A stretch of DNA of 64,000 nt, from the NCBI RefSeq assembly GCF_040939455.1, contig NC_134116.1:72309900-72373899 (forward strand), in the 5' to 3' direction. Source of the DNA: Microcebus murinus (lineage: Eukaryota; Chordata; Mammalia; Primates; Cheirogaleidae). Within the stretch, counting starts at the first letter, position 1; the number at the start of each line of letters is the position of its first letter. The position numbers and the translations under genes were made by a program. Under the pieces are notes generated by a model. It was not told the DNA's origin and made no database searches. It was given only the letters and a program-made list of their open reading frames with translations. Below are positions 12,927 through 25,238 of this stretch, piece after piece.

Positions 12927-12959
<33 letters not shown>
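12927..12959 (+). repeat. (GT)n microsatellite
   Basis: About 16 uninterrupted GT dinucleotides. Confidence 0.97.
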
Positions 12960-12962
<3 letters not shown>

Positions 12963-13245
12963 CTGAGGAAGATGTGACTACAGAACAGAAGGTGCTGTGG
13001 TGACTCAAGCAAAGTGCTACACTGCTGGCTTGGAGAACAGAGAAAGGGGCCACGAGCCAAGCAATGCTGACAGCCACCAGGCGCTGGGAAAGACAGAGAA
13101 ATGCTCTCGTCCCCAGAGCCTCCAGAGGGAATATGGTCAACTGACACCTTGATTTCAGCCCAGTGAAACTGATTTCAGACTTTTGGCCTCCAGAATTGTG
13201 AGAGAAGAAATGTGTGTTGTTTTAAGCAGCCATAGGAAACTGATA
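12960..13245 (+). mobile_element. MLT1-type LTR fragment (ERVL-MaLR)
   Basis: Its 3' part reads GACACCTTGATTTCAGCCCAG, GGCCTCCAGAATTGTGAGAGA and TTGTTTTAAGCAGCCATAGG, typical of mammalian apparent-LTR retrotransposon LTRs. The 5' part is missing or unrecognisable. Solo LTR remnant with no internal genes. Confidence 0.65.
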
Positions 13246-13254
13246 GGATGGGCG

Positions 13255-13763
13255 CACCGCCATTTTATTCCAGAACATTATCATCATGTCTAAAAGAAAC
13301 CTCATACTCACTTCTCCCACCCCCCCACCCAGCCCCTGGCAACTACTAATTTACTCTCTGTCTCTATGTGTTTGCCTATTCTGGATATAGCCTATAAAGG
13401 GAATCATACAATATATGGCCTTTTGTGTCTGGCTTCTCTCACTTAGCACAATATTTTTTCTCTCACAATATTTATTCTCTCACTTAGCATCCATACAGAG
13501 GAATATTATTCAGCCATAAAAAGGAATGAAATATTGATACATGCTGCAACGTGGATGAAACTTTAAAATATTGTGCTAAGTGAGAGAAGCTAGACACAAA
13601 AGGCCATATGATTGTATGATTCCCTTTATAGGCTATATCCGGAATAGGCAAACCCATAGAGACAGAGAGTAAATTAGTAGTTGCCAGGGGCTGGGGGGAA
13701 GGGGAAGTGAGTATGAGGTTTCTTTTAGAGCTGATGATAATGTTCTGGAATAAAATGGTGGTG
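13255..13763. repeat. Imperfect palindrome of L1-derived sequence, ~198-bp arms
   Basis: Left arm 13255-13452 and right arm 13565-13763 are inverted copies of one L1 ORF2-end segment (phrases AAATATTGTGCTAAGTGAGAG and CTATATCC[A/G]GAATAGGCAAAC). They are roughly 90% alike by eye and are separated by ~112 bp. The right arm continues as ordinary L1 to about 13830. Confidence 0.88.
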
Positions 13764-13830
13764 CTCAATGCCGTACACTTTGTGAATATATTAAAATCCA
13801 CTGAACTTCAAAAACAGTGAACTTCATGAT
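13565..13830 (+). mobile_element. Old L1 ORF2-end relic
   Basis: Plus-strand L1 ORF2 tail: GGATGAAACTTTAAAATATTG, GTAGTTGCCAGGGGCTGGGG and CACTTTGTGAATATATTAAA. It forms the right arm of the palindrome. No open frame. Confidence 0.75.
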
Positions 13831-15410
13831 ATTAAAAAATAAAAAGAAGTAGTTTACCTAGCCCAAGATCAACAAAATGAAAATTAATTACCTAGGACTA
13901 AATGGACTAAATGAACTGCTTTCATTATAATTAATATTTTATTTAAATCTACATTAGGAAAAAAGTTCTTTTTAATCTGTCCTTCACCCTCAACATAACA
14001 GGTTCTACCTTCTCCCACACTACAATGGAGCACTCTTTACATGGCATTTTGTCCCAAATGCACTGTTACAATTCAAAGGAAAAAAAAATCCTTTGAGAGA
14101 TCTTATCCCATGAGATATAAATTATAAGCTAATATCATTATAGACAATTTAAAAACAACAATTTGTAGACCACGACATATATTGATTGGCCTGGTCCACA
14201 AAACAATAATAACAAAGATTAAATAATGTGGATCGTACTTTTACGAAGTTCCTTTATTTTTTGTGACCAAATTTCGTATTTCATAACTCTGAAAAAAAAT
14301 TTTTTTGAACAAACAAATTGATGTAGCTTATCCATCATTGGAGGGAATTAATGCTTCTGATCATGTCGTTTCCTTACCAGAATATAACTGAGTATTGGCT
14401 ATGTCCAAAGTTCCACTTAATTAGATCTGATGAGCTCACTATTAAAGAACAAAGACTATGTTTTATATGTGGGAATGACATCTATGCAGCCTTCCTAGGA
14501 AACTCATCTGCTCGATGACTTCAGACATTTCAGCCTCACAGACAGTAAAGAATTTCATTTCCTGGTAGGCCAGGAATATTAACAAATATGAGAATCTTAG
14601 GGAAAATAGTGCCAATAACAATGGTAAAAATTCTTCTCACACATAAAAAATAATTTACAATTCCAGGGGCTTTACAAATCCTCCCGACAAAAGTTAATTC
14701 TAAAGCTTCAGTGTCATGTGTCTCTAGCTTTGTAAGCCATACAAAAAGAAGGTATTTATGTATTAATATCCACCTCTTATTATGCCCATGTAAATAAACT
14801 GTCCAAATAAAACATATCAATTAAATAAGAGTCATGATAGTTTTATTCCTCTTACCAGTAACTGGTCAAGCATGGGCACTGATACAATTCTGGTCAATGA
14901 TATACTAGCAAAAATCTAGTGGGACAGTATGAAAAGAGAATCTTTGCTAACAAAAAGACAGAAAATCCTTCTGCTGATGGGACAGCTGCATGTGACGACT
15001 GGAAGTGCTGCAGCCATTCTGCAACCATGAGGACAAGCCAGGATGCTTGAGTCTGTCCTTTACCCACCCCTGAGTTTTTAATGCTGTCTTTAGCCCATGA
15101 ATTAGTCAACCCTGAAGCCAGACAACTTGTTATATGTGATACATTTTCTTTTTTCTTTAAGCCAATTGAGTTGGGAGTTTTATTTTCTTGAAGCCAACTC
15201 AAACTCATTATCAAACACCCAAATTAACTACTCTATTACCATCAAGGCTCTTGTGCTCAGTGTATGCAAACCAGGTAAACAATGCCAACACTGTAAAGTG
15301 TCCTGGGCATTTACACTTGCTCTTGGAGAGTTTACCAAACTTGAGGGTTTATACAAAAAATAGATATAAATACAAATAGATATATTTATATCTATTTTTA
15401 TAGATATATA

Positions 15411-15454
<44 letters not shown>

Positions 15455-16109
15455 TAGATAGATGGAGAGAGTGTTTCAGGCACATACATGGCATTAAAAC
15501 AGTGTGATCCAAAAGATAGCCCCTGGATCCAGGCAGAAAAGATCCCAATATCCCCGGGGAACAGGGAAGAGGTAAGGTGAACTAACAAATGATCCCAAGG
15601 GTTGTGGGTAGAGGAAAAGTTCTGATGAGAAAAGTCATGCTACAGAGAGGCATCTTTAGAAACACATAGCCTTTTACCCTGTTTCAAGAGCACCGTGAAA
15701 CTGCATCTCTGTAGCACATGACGGCATGGTAAAGTCCACAGCCTGAGGTTCCTGTGTGGAATAAAACTGTTGCAGTCCTTAAGATGCCTGGCCGCACGAT
15801 GGGTGCCCAATAGCAAGAAGGTGAACTGTGGGGTGTAGGCACGGCAACACTTAGAGACGCCCACACTATCATTTTCATCCACGGAGTTGAAGAGCAGGGA
15901 GTGTTTCAGAGGGATGAGGACGGGCGTCTAAATATCTAAATAAAAGAGCTGCCCTAGGGCTGCATCTCAACTAGAACGATCTTGTTTATATGACACGGTC
16001 GTCTCTTGTACCACTGGGAACCCTAGCGATTCTTCTGTATTTGTATCTAATGAATCCTTCCCCATCTTTTGTTTCAGAGAAATCATTTTTTCCTACTGGG
16101 AAGATACGT
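13831..16109. other. Intergenic, no gene recognised
   Basis: AT-rich sequence. A stretch at about 14855-15175 reads like an ancient LTR or MER-type repeat, but I cannot name it. Simple repeats lie at 15362-15463. Confidence 0.5.
15414..15463 (+). repeat. (GA)n followed by (GATA)n microsatellite
   Basis: About 18 GA units then GATA units, preceded by a TATA/AGATA-rich block from 15362. Confidence 0.95.
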
Positions 16110-16262
16110 TAGAGATTGCCACGTCTAGCCAGCCATTTCACACACAAGGAAGCCAGGGCCGTGAAAGGTCTTGTGAAATGTTCAGGCTCTTCAGCCAGTA
16201 CTGGAACCTAGATTTTTTTCTTTTCTAATCCACTGCTCTTTTCATTACTTAAGCTTTCCACC
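16110..16262 (-). mobile_element. MIR-like SINE fragment
   Basis: CATTTCACACACAAGGAAGCC, GTACTGGAACCTAG and AATCCACTGCTCTTTTCATTAC follow the reversed MIR3-type pattern. Confidence 0.45.
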
Positions 16263-16407
16263 CCAAATATACTCTTGTTCCCAATAAACATAATTTTACT
16301 TGTTCTACTAACAATTCGTCTTGTCAATATTATTTTGGATTTGATTTTTATAGTCTAAGATGCTAACAACTCTACTTGTAACCCACTCGGAATTGGTTTG
16401 GTCCAGA

Positions 16408-16438
16408 TCTTCTTCTTCTTCTTCTTCTTTTTTTTTTT
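16408..16438 (+). repeat. (TTC)n plus poly-T
   Basis: Seven TTC-type units running into a T homopolymer; simple repeat. Confidence 0.9.
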
Positions 16439-16439
16439 A

Positions 16440-17867
16440 TTCAGTGGTAGAGCAAAGAATAAAAGCCTGACAATCACAAAGGAGTTAAATTTAACAAAAG
16501 TTCTAACTGTAATGAAATGTGTTTTCCCTTTGCTATCCTCTCATGATGTCAGGGTCTTAAAAACAGCTTTTAGAAGGTTCAAAACGAATTTTAATATCAA
16601 AAATATTCACAGCAATTATTCCCATTAACATCAGACTTGTTCTTACCGCACATGTATTATGTATGATCAGAACATTAATTCTCTAGATCCACAGAGATTA
16701 GACACAAATCAATGTTTACACAATGTTGACACACACCTAATCATATTCTAGTAAGTAGCCTAACGGAGCTCATGTAATTAATGAAGCTATGGCTTTCTGC
16801 TAAAATCTAAGAATGTCTATGGTAAAACCCTGACCTCATAAAATGCAAGTTTTATACAGCCAGCTATAATTGTTTGAACAGTGAGACTGCCATTTAAATG
16901 TTTCAATGTATTGATCAGACAATTTCATTTCAAATTGATCTAAGAAAAATTTACTCTGAAAAGCCATGTTGACTATTAAAGAGACTAGAATTAGTACAAC
17001 TTTACAGTACTGGACAACCCAAATGCAACAATCTCTTTTAAAATGGTCAAAAACCTTCATATTTAGACTATTGCTTAACATAAGTGACTATTGTTAGGGC
17101 TTGACAACCCTTAGCTATGCAGAGATTTGCATTATTGACTTAGATTGAATCTGCATAATTTGAATGGAGTGATACACTTAAGCTTTTGTCATCGGAATCA
17201 ATTAATGTGCTCAGTATCTCTTGAGTTCTGGCATCATATTATGTTCCCTTTATGTGTAAATATATTTAGAAGCAAATAAAATACCACTTCTGAATTTTCA
17301 AATAAGCTTACTCCATTTATAATTAAATTTCTCAGAGCAGTTTGTCAACCTTGGCATTTACACATAAAACACTGATAATTATATAAAGATTCTTAAGAGA
17401 TTTGTTTAGAAAGTGTTGGGTTAAGAACGCAGGATGCCAGAAAAAGGGAAAAAATTAAAACACTAATGTAGTCTTATTCGCACCACAGCTCTGGAAACAA
17501 AAGCAGCATAGCAGAGCCCACTCCTGCAGAAGTGACTCATGCTGGGGAGACCAAGGGAGGGGGAGGGAGACAGGTCACGTGGAAACCAAGGCCAGCAGGA
17601 TATTCCTATTAGAAGGTATGGAGGAAGACGGGAAGGGAAGGAAGCAGAGAGAGAAACAGAGACAGAGAAAAGGATACAGAAATGGCTAATGCTGATACTG
17701 TATGATCTAGTACACAGTGATACAGCATTTTACAAACCCCATTCTCTTAAACAGAAATATAATCTGGGTTGTGGATATAGATGAGGTCAGCAGAGTAACT
17801 GTCACCAAGTATTACAAGGGATTTCCAAGGGTCTCTCTCTCTTTGTTTAAATTACTATTTATTTTTC
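16440..17867. other. Repeat-free AT-rich block, possible conserved noncoding sequence
   Basis: No recognisable transposon across ~1.4 kb, unlike its neighbours. An octamer ATTTGCAT lies at 17125-17132, and there are several TAATTA-type cores. No coding frame of note. A regulatory role is only inference. Confidence 0.3.
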
Positions 17868-19785
17868 CCTAGCCTTATTGAGGTATACTCGACAAATAAA
17901 AAGGGTACATGTTTAAGGTATACGATGTGATGTTTTGATATATGTACACATTGTGAAACGATCACCACAATCAAGCTAACATGTCCACCACCTCACCTAG
18001 TTACCACACACACACCTAGTTATCATGTGTGTGTGTGTTGAGAACATTTAATCTCTGCTTTCTTAGGAAATTTCAATATATAATGCAGTATTATTAACTA
18101 TAGTCACCATTCTATACATTAGATCTGCAGAACTTATTCATCCCACCTAACTGAAACTTTGTACCCTTTGACGAGTGACTCCCTATTCTCCCTTCCCCCT
18201 ATCCCCTAGCAGCCATCATTTTGCTCTCTGCTTCTGTGAGCTTCAATTTTTAAATTCTGTGTATAAATGAGATCATACAGTGTTTGTCTTTCTGGCCCCA
18301 GCTTATTTCAGTTAGCATAATGTCCTACAGTTTCATCTATGTTGTTGCAAATGGCAGAATTCCCTTTTTTTAAGGCTAAATAATATTTCATTGTGTATAT
18401 ATACACTACATTTGGACTTTTTAACAAAAGCTATTCTAACTTGAATGAGGTGATATCTCATTGTGGTTTTAATTTGCATTTCCCTGATGAGTAGTGACAT
18501 CCAGCATTTTTTTCATGTTTCCTGGCCATTTGTCTTTCTTCTTTTGAGAAGCATCTGTTCATTTCTTTTGCCCAATTTTTAATAGGGTTGTTTGTTTGTT
18601 TTCTTGCTGATTTGCTTGAGTTCTTCATAAATTCTGGTTGTTAGAACTTTATCAGATGTGTAGCTTGCAAATATTTTCTCCCATTCTGTAGCTTGTCTAT
18701 TTGCTCTGTTGATTGTTTCCTTAGCTGTGCAGAAGCTTTTTAGTTTAATCAAATCCCATTTATTAACTTTTTTGTTGCCATCAGGGTCTTTTTCATAAAT
18801 TCTTTGCCTAGGCTTATATCTAGAAGAGTTTTTCCTACATTTTCCTTTAGAATTCTTATGGTTTCATACTGTAGATCTAAGTTTTTTATCCATCTTGAAT
18901 TAATTTGGTGACAAGTAGAGGTCCTGTTTTCATTCTTCTGCATGTGGCCATCCAATTTTCCCAGCACTAATTATTGAATAGGGCCTCTTTTTCCTAGTGT
19001 ATGTTGTTATCTGCTTTGTCAAAAATCAGTTGATTGTAGGCAGATGGTTTTATGTCTGGGTTCTTTGTTCTGTTTCATTGGTCTATGTATTTTTGTACCA
19101 ATATAATGCTGTTTTGGTTATGATAGCCTTGTAGTATAGCTTGAAGTTTGGTAATGTGAAGCCTCCAGATTTCTTCTTTTTGCTTAAGTTTGCTTTGGCT
19201 ATTCAGGCTCTTTTCTGCTTCCCAACAAAGCACAGAATCATTTTTTCTAGATCTGTGAAGTATGACTTTGGTAACTTGATGGGGATTGCATTGAATTTGT
19301 AAATCACTTTAGGTAGTGTGGACATCTTAACAATGTTGATTCCATCTATCCATGAGCATGATATGTTTTTCCATTTGTATCCTCTGAAATTTCTTTCCTT
19401 AGAGTTTCATAATTCTCCTTATATTGATATTTCACCTCCTTGGTTAAGTATATTTCTAGGTATTTTATTTTCTTTGTAGCTACTGTGCATGGTATTGAGT
19501 CTTTGATTTGACTCTCAGCTTGACTGTTATTAGTATAAAAATGTTACTGATTTATGTATATTGATTTTTGTATCCTGAGACTTCACTGATTTTATTTATC
19601 AATTCCAGGAGTGTCCTGGGAGAATCATTGGGGTTTTCTAGAAATAACATCATATCGTCAGCAAAGAGCAATAGTTTCACTTATTCTTTCCCTATGTGGA
19701 TATCCTTGATTTCTTTCTCTTGCCTGATTGCTCTGGCTAGGACTTCCAGCACTACGTTGAATAGGAGTGGTGACAGCGATTATAT
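17868..19785 (-). mobile_element. Old L1, 3' UTR and second half of ORF2, internally deleted
   Basis: Minus-strand L1: the 3' UTR (GCCTTATTGAGGTATACTCG) at ~17870, ORF2 C-terminal part, up to the reverse-transcriptase FADD-box region near 19650-19670. At about 18413 the sequence jumps across a few hundred bases of expected L1, so there is an internal deletion. Its frames are broken; the longest ORF2-sense open stretch is ~72 codons (18967-18749). Confidence 0.9.
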
Positions 19786-20379
19786 GAATATATATAAAAT
19801 ATATTTTATATTGATTTCACATACCATACAATTCACCCATGTAGTATACAATTTAATAGCATACAGTATATTCACTAGTTGGATATCCTCCTGGAAGACT
19901 TCTTTGGTGGAGACCCAGAAGGTAAGAAAGGGAGTGGTGAGCTACTTCTAGACAAGAATGCTGATGCCTACCTTCATCCCTCCTCCACTTGGAGGCTGGT
20001 AACATAAACACATAAATCTACAAAGGAAGATCCATGGGAGACCAGGAAGCCCGGTTCCCCTGCTCAGGCAGGAAGGTAGGGGCATGTGCTCCATTTTCTG
20101 CAAGTCAGGGGGGGGGGGAGGAAGGAAGAAGGGAAAGGGGAGGGACCTCAGGGGGCCACCACGTAACTCAGGAAGTCCTGGGAGTTCAAGGCATGGGGGA
20201 CCAAGCTCGGAAGGTGAGAGGGACCCTATCTATGGTCACCCAGGAAAACTATGGAACCTGTAACATTCCTGTAGGAAACAAGACAATGAGTTTGAAGTGA
20301 CAGGAGAGAAAAAAATAATAAAATTTTTTTCTCCTTGGAAGACTTTCAATAAACCTCATATTTGTTACTCAAAACCCAC
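19786..20379. other. Intergenic; short L1 3'-end piece then unique sequence
   Basis: 19815-19855 (phrase CATACCATACAATTCACCCA) resembles a plus-strand L1 3' UTR. The rest is unique and contains a G-run at 20108-20118. Confidence 0.4.
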
Positions 20380-20510
20380 TGAGACTCAGTTTCCTCCTCT
20401 ATAAAATGGAGATGATAATAGTAGCTATCCCATAGGGCTTCCAGAATAATTTGGAGATGATAATAAAGTACTTAGCACATAGAAGGCTCTCAGTAAGTGT
20501 TGTTACTCCA
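20380..20510 (+). mobile_element. MIR SINE 3' half
   Basis: GAGACTCAGTTTCCTCCTCTA, AAAATGGAGATGATAATAGTAG and TAAAGTACTTAGCACATAGAAG match the MIR core and tail. Confidence 0.75.
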
Positions 20511-22847
20511 TTTCTTTCCCCAAAATTGGGATATTGTATGAACAGTTTGTATTCTGTTTGTTACTAGATTAAACCATATGAAATAACAGATATTCAACCA
20601 TTTTATCATATAGAAATAGCAATTTAATATGTTTTGATATAATGTATCAGGTGTGTTTTTCATATTATGAAATACACTTTGAAAAAATGATTTTTAATGA
20701 CTGCACATTATTCCATCATATGAATAAACTCTGATTTACCCAGTTCTACTCCCTCTTTTAATACATCTAGGTTGTTTCTAATTTTTAATTGTTTTCTACT
20801 GGCTTCTAACTAGACTATGTCATTTGAAATCTATTAATGAGATTTAAAATAATGTGTTGTGTGGTGTATGCATCATATAATTTTCCACAAGTGCTAATGA
20901 ATATTTTTTTTCTAGCCCACAGGGCCTCTGATTATTCTTGCCTGGCCCTCTTCACCCCAGCCACCTCTGCCCAGCCAGCTGGACTGGCCCTCCCTCTGCT
21001 TCTTTCCAGCTTCATTGTGTCCTCACTAAAACCACAGGAAGTGGGGGTGGGGGAGTCTAGTACTCTGGGCATAGCCATAGAACTATCTTTCCAAGGCTCT
21101 TGTTACCCGTACATGGATCTGGCATGATTAGTGAGGTGCACTCAAAATGCAATTTTATTATTCTGTCTCCCACTCTACCTGAGACAGTAGAGGAAGTATT
21201 ACCCTTGCCTTTGAATGAAAACTAAGAGAAGTCCACGGCCTTTCTGACCACTGTTAGATATGCAAAGCCCTGTGGTTACTTGAAGCCATCCATCTTAAAT
21301 TCAAACTTGAAATGTTTGGCCCAACACATTAATAAACACTTCAGTCACCTCCTTTCCCTCTCCCCTCCCCGACCAAGCTAAGGCTGGTTGCAGGTGAGTA
21401 CCCTGCCTTGGGGAGGGGATATGCTCTTTCTTCTCCTTTCCTGCCCGTGCTGTTTCTGAAGGCTCCTGGCAAATCCCAGAGGGTGCAGTAAGGAAGGAGT
21501 AGAGATCAGGGAAAGAAAGCCCCTACTTGTGACATGGTGGTGGGCAGGCACTACCGGCTTGGCAGATACTTCTAGCAGATTCTTTTCCTGGTGGGGTTTT
21601 CATTGTCTCCTACTGAGCCACCTACTCCTACACCCACTCAAGGTGCCTCTGCTTCAACCAGCCACTCCAGAACCCTCTCCTCAAGTTTGGAATCCCTCAC
21701 AACTCTTACTGCTGAGCAGTCCTCACCCTGGCAGGTGACTCTCTTAGACAAGGCCTCTTTTAAATGACCTCATGCCTTCCTCCTATCCAGGCTCCACATC
21801 CAGGGCCCAGAACCCCGGGCTGTGGACCGGTCACGCCAGCAGAAGGAAGGGTATGGTTTCCCAGGCACTGCCCCCATGTATGTGCCTGGGGCTCTTTGGC
21901 TCTCTCTAGCCTACGCCAGGCAGCAGGCAGGGACACTGGGCAAGCCCCTCAACACGTGGTGGCTTTTCCCCACACCTCTCTCTCTCTCCACATACTCAGC
22001 TACTTTACATCTTCACTTATACATAAGATCCTTTATATCTCCTCTAACCAATTCTCAAGTCACACTCTCCCATTCACAATAACACCATGTTAGGTGGTGG
22101 CTGTCTTTCATTCAGTTCTCTACTGGCTGTGGCTCCGAGTCCTTGAGCTCTAATACCGCTCTGCCACTCATGCACTGATCTCTGAACGCATAGATCTACG
22201 AAGGAAGCTCCGTCTTTGAAATAATCCTTCTGCCAACTAAATTAACTTCATCAAACACAAACCATTTCTTTTCAAATTAATTCCTCTTTGCATCTGGAAT
22301 TCTCCGGCTTTAGGTTTTCTTGGAGCAGGGGAAAGGGGAAATTGAAAACTTCCTAGGAGGAGGGATTAATTACTTCTGTTGTTACTTGCCTTTTTGACGA
22401 AATGACTGTTATTGCAAGCAGAACTTCTCCTTCGTAAGCGCTGCAGGCGTATGAACCCACGTGTCTGCCACGCGTGACCTGAGGGTAGCGGAGAGCAAAG
22501 CCCAGGGGAAGAAAGCTGACCCCGGGTTGACACAGGAGCCAAGGATCAGGGGACAGAAAGGCCAACGTTTCTGAAGGCTACGGAGAGCACACGGGGACCG
22601 GGGCCAGGGATCACACGCCAGGCAAGGAAGGAGGAAGGAGACCGGAAAAGAGGCGGGCGCGCTGTTGCTAAGGCGCTGGCTGTGGGGGCTCCGTGGTCCA
22701 GAGAGCCACGCCGCTGCCTCTGGCACTTCTCCTTCAAGGGGCAGCGTCTGTGCTCCCAGCCAAATGACAAGCAAGTGAGAATGCACTCGACACTCAAGTA
22801 CTCACAAAATGTACTTCCCATAACCCTCTCTTAAGAATTTACTTGAG
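20511..22847. other. Intergenic, no gene recognised
   Basis: 20560-20810 resembles a decayed minus-strand L1 tail (TGACTGCACATTATTCCATC). The remainder, including a GC-richer part at 20920-21120 and 21330-22850, is unique. Overlapping open frames on both strands do not resemble known proteins. Confidence 0.45.
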
Positions 22848-23409
22848 CTTTTCAGCCGGAGCCGCCATCTTCCAGTAATTGGCCAAAATGGCGAACACAG
22901 AGGGAAAGAGGAGAGGCGCCCATACGCGTTCTCCACGCCTTTTGGAGAACACGGAGTTGTTCCTTCGGCCACATACCTGCGACTCTACAAGAAAGGGGAT
23001 ATCGTGGGCATCAGCGGAATGAGTGCCGTTCAAAAGGGAACGCCCCCCAGATGTCACCATGGCAACACTGGAAGAGTCTGCAGTGTTACCCAGCATGCTG
23101 TTGGAATTGTTGTAAGCAAACAAGGGCAAGATTCTTGCCAAGAGGATTAATGTGCGCACTGAGAATATTAAGCACTCTAAGAGCTGAGATAGCTTCCTGA
23201 AATGTGTCAGGGAAAATGATCAGAAAAAGAAGGAAGCCAAAGAGAAAGGTACCTGGCTTCAGCCGAAGCGCCAGCCTGCTCCACCCAGAGAAGCACACTT
23301 TGTGAGAAGCGATGGAAAGGAGCCAGAGCTGCCGGGACCTGTTCCCTATGAGTTCATGGCATAGGAGGATGAAACTAATAAAAGGTGCTGGACTCCAAAA
23401 AAAGAAAAG
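22848..23409 (+). pseudogene. RPL21P: Processed pseudogene of ribosomal protein L21
   Basis: A full-length retrocopy: short 5' UTR CTTTTCAGCCGGAGCCGCCA, ATG at 22888, stop at 23362-23364, AATAAA-type signal, then an A-rich tail. A perfect 15-bp target-site duplication AAGAATTTACTTGAG lies at 22833-22847 and 23410-23424. The ORF is disabled. About 30 nt after the ATG (near 22921) a 1-nt deletion shifts the frame, and a CGA codon has become TGA at 23185-23187. No introns. The parent encodes a 60S subunit protein of about 160 residues. Confidence 0.96.
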
Positions 23410-23424
23410 AAGAATTTACTTGAG

Positions 23425-24024
23425 GATGAGTTCCAGCAAAATAAGGAAATAATCTAAGAGGAAGATGTAAGATCTCGGAAACAGAAGATTCTACCCAAAA
23501 GAGGGAATGTCACAGAATGAGAGCTGTGCATTGGTCCTGGGATAGAAAAACAGAAAGCCCCAAGACACAGGTTCAGGGGAAAGCATCACAGGGGCTGGGG
23601 GTGGGGCTGAGGTGGGGCTAAGGATTCCAGAATATAGTATACTTGAGAGTTTGGTATATTTATTATAAGCCTTTCCATACTATTTGATTTTTCCAATCAC
23701 ATCTATTATTACTTTATACAAATTAAAATTATATTAATAAAAAATAAAATACTGTTGGTATCATTAATGGTCCAGATGTAGCCATTGAGTCATCTGAGAA
23801 ATGGTTTGTGTTTGGGGACCTTGTTAATGATAATTGCTATGCAGGTTAGGGTTAGACTAATTACAGACTGACGATGCAATGATCTAAATTGGCTATTAAG
23901 ATAGAAATAAACTTACCAAGCCGAAGACAGGCTTTAAAATGAAAATTAAAATCTGTGTTTTAAGCTTTAATTAGCATATATATTGATGTCATTATAACAA
24001 AGAAAATATTTATGACCTGGTTAT
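23425..24024. other. Intergenic, no gene recognised
   Basis: Unique, becoming AT-rich after 23640. No feature I can support. Confidence 0.55.
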
Positions 24025-24150
24025 GATGCAAAGAGCTTTGAACCAGGAGGCCACCAACGTTCTACTCCAAACGTCATCACTAACTCACCATGTAACCTCG
24101 GAAAATGCCTAGCTGCTCTGTTCTTCAGTTGCAACATTTATGAAATGGAA
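24025..24150 (+). mobile_element. MIR SINE fragment
   Basis: GCAAAGAGCTTTGAACCAGGA, CTAACTCACCATGTAACCTCGG and ATTTATGAAATGGAATTC fit the MIR order. Confidence 0.55.
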
Positions 24151-24154
24151 TTCT

Positions 24155-24823
24155 TCCATTTATACCACACGTATGTGCTATCGGCTGGTAGACAACACTG
24201 TGCTAGACCCTGGGGTGGCAACAGACAGCAAACCTCACTGAGCCCCATTCTGATGGAGGGGGCAGACAATAGGCAACTGTAGAAGTATGTGACACAATAC
24301 ACTAGAAGGGGACAGGTGCCATGGAGAAAAGTGAACCACAAAAGTGCAAGAAGGAGCAATGGAGTGGGGGGTGCAGTTTTAAATAAGGAAGTCAACAAGG
24401 AGGCCTTGTTGAGAGAAAAACATCTGAACAGAGTTGAAGGAGATGAGAACAAGATATGCCAACCCCTGGGAAAAGACTATTCCAGGTGGAGGGAATACTA
24501 TGAACAGATCCAGTGACATGGAAACTTGCCTGGTCTGCTGTAGGGAGAGCAAGGAAGCCCCTGAGACCGAAGCAGAGAGTTGGAGAACGGGAGAGGAAGT
24601 CAGAGATGTGACGGAGGCCAGGGCATAGGGCCTGGAAGCCCAGGATGGGGACTTTGGCTTTTACTCTGATCTTGATGCAGCGGGGAATTTTAAGCAGAAG
24701 AGGAGGATGATCTGACTTTTGTTTTAAAAAGGCTCACTCTGGCTGCTGTGTGGAGCATGGGCTGTAGGAGACAAAAACAGAAGAAGAGACACCAGGTAGG
24801 AAGTTTCTGCCATAATCAAGGTA
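24155..24823 (-). mobile_element. L2 element, distal part (split by an LTR)
   Basis: Reversed L2 sequence from its 3' end (GACAACACTGTGCTAGACCC) into ORF2 (TGATCTGACTTTTGTTTTAAAAAGG, TCTGGCTGCTGTGTGG). It continues after the inserted LTR at 25239-25505. Confidence 0.75.
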
Positions 24824-25233
24824 CGAGGGGTTGAATTGTGTCCCCTCACCACCACCACCAGATTCATATACTTCATGTACTTCAGAATGCAGCTTTATCT
24901 GTAGATAAAAGTCTTTACAGACATAACTAAGTTGAGGTCATTAGAGTGGGCCTTAATCCAATATAAGGACTGCTGTCCTTACAAAAAGGGGAAATTTGGA
25001 AATAGGTACGCACACAGGGAAGATGATGTAAACAAACACAGGTAGAAGATGGTTTCTACAAGCCAAGGACAGAGGCCTGGAGCAGAGCCTTCCCTTAGGG
25101 CCCTCAGGAAGAACCAACCTTGTCAATACCTTTCTGGACTTCTGGTCTCCAGAATTTGAGTTAATAAATTTCTGTTGCTTAAGCTACCCAGTTGGTAGTA
25201 CTTTATTTTGGCAGCCCTAGCAAATAACACAAC
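24824..25233 (+). mobile_element. MLT1 solo LTR (ERVL-MaLR) with 5-bp TSD
   Basis: A 410-bp LTR: TTGAATTGTGTCCCC near the start, TCTGGTCTCCAGAATTTGAG and TTGCTTAAGCTACCCAGT near the end, finishing with AACACAACA. It is flanked by AGGTA at 24819-24823 and 25234-25238. It has no internal retroviral genes, so it is a solo LTR, inserted into an already resident L2. Confidence 0.85.
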
Positions 25234-25238
25234 AGGTA

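Noticed and set aside
22848..23409. Intact RPL21 gene
   Set aside because: Intronless, with a frameshift near 22921 and an in-frame TGA at 23185; a processed pseudogene.
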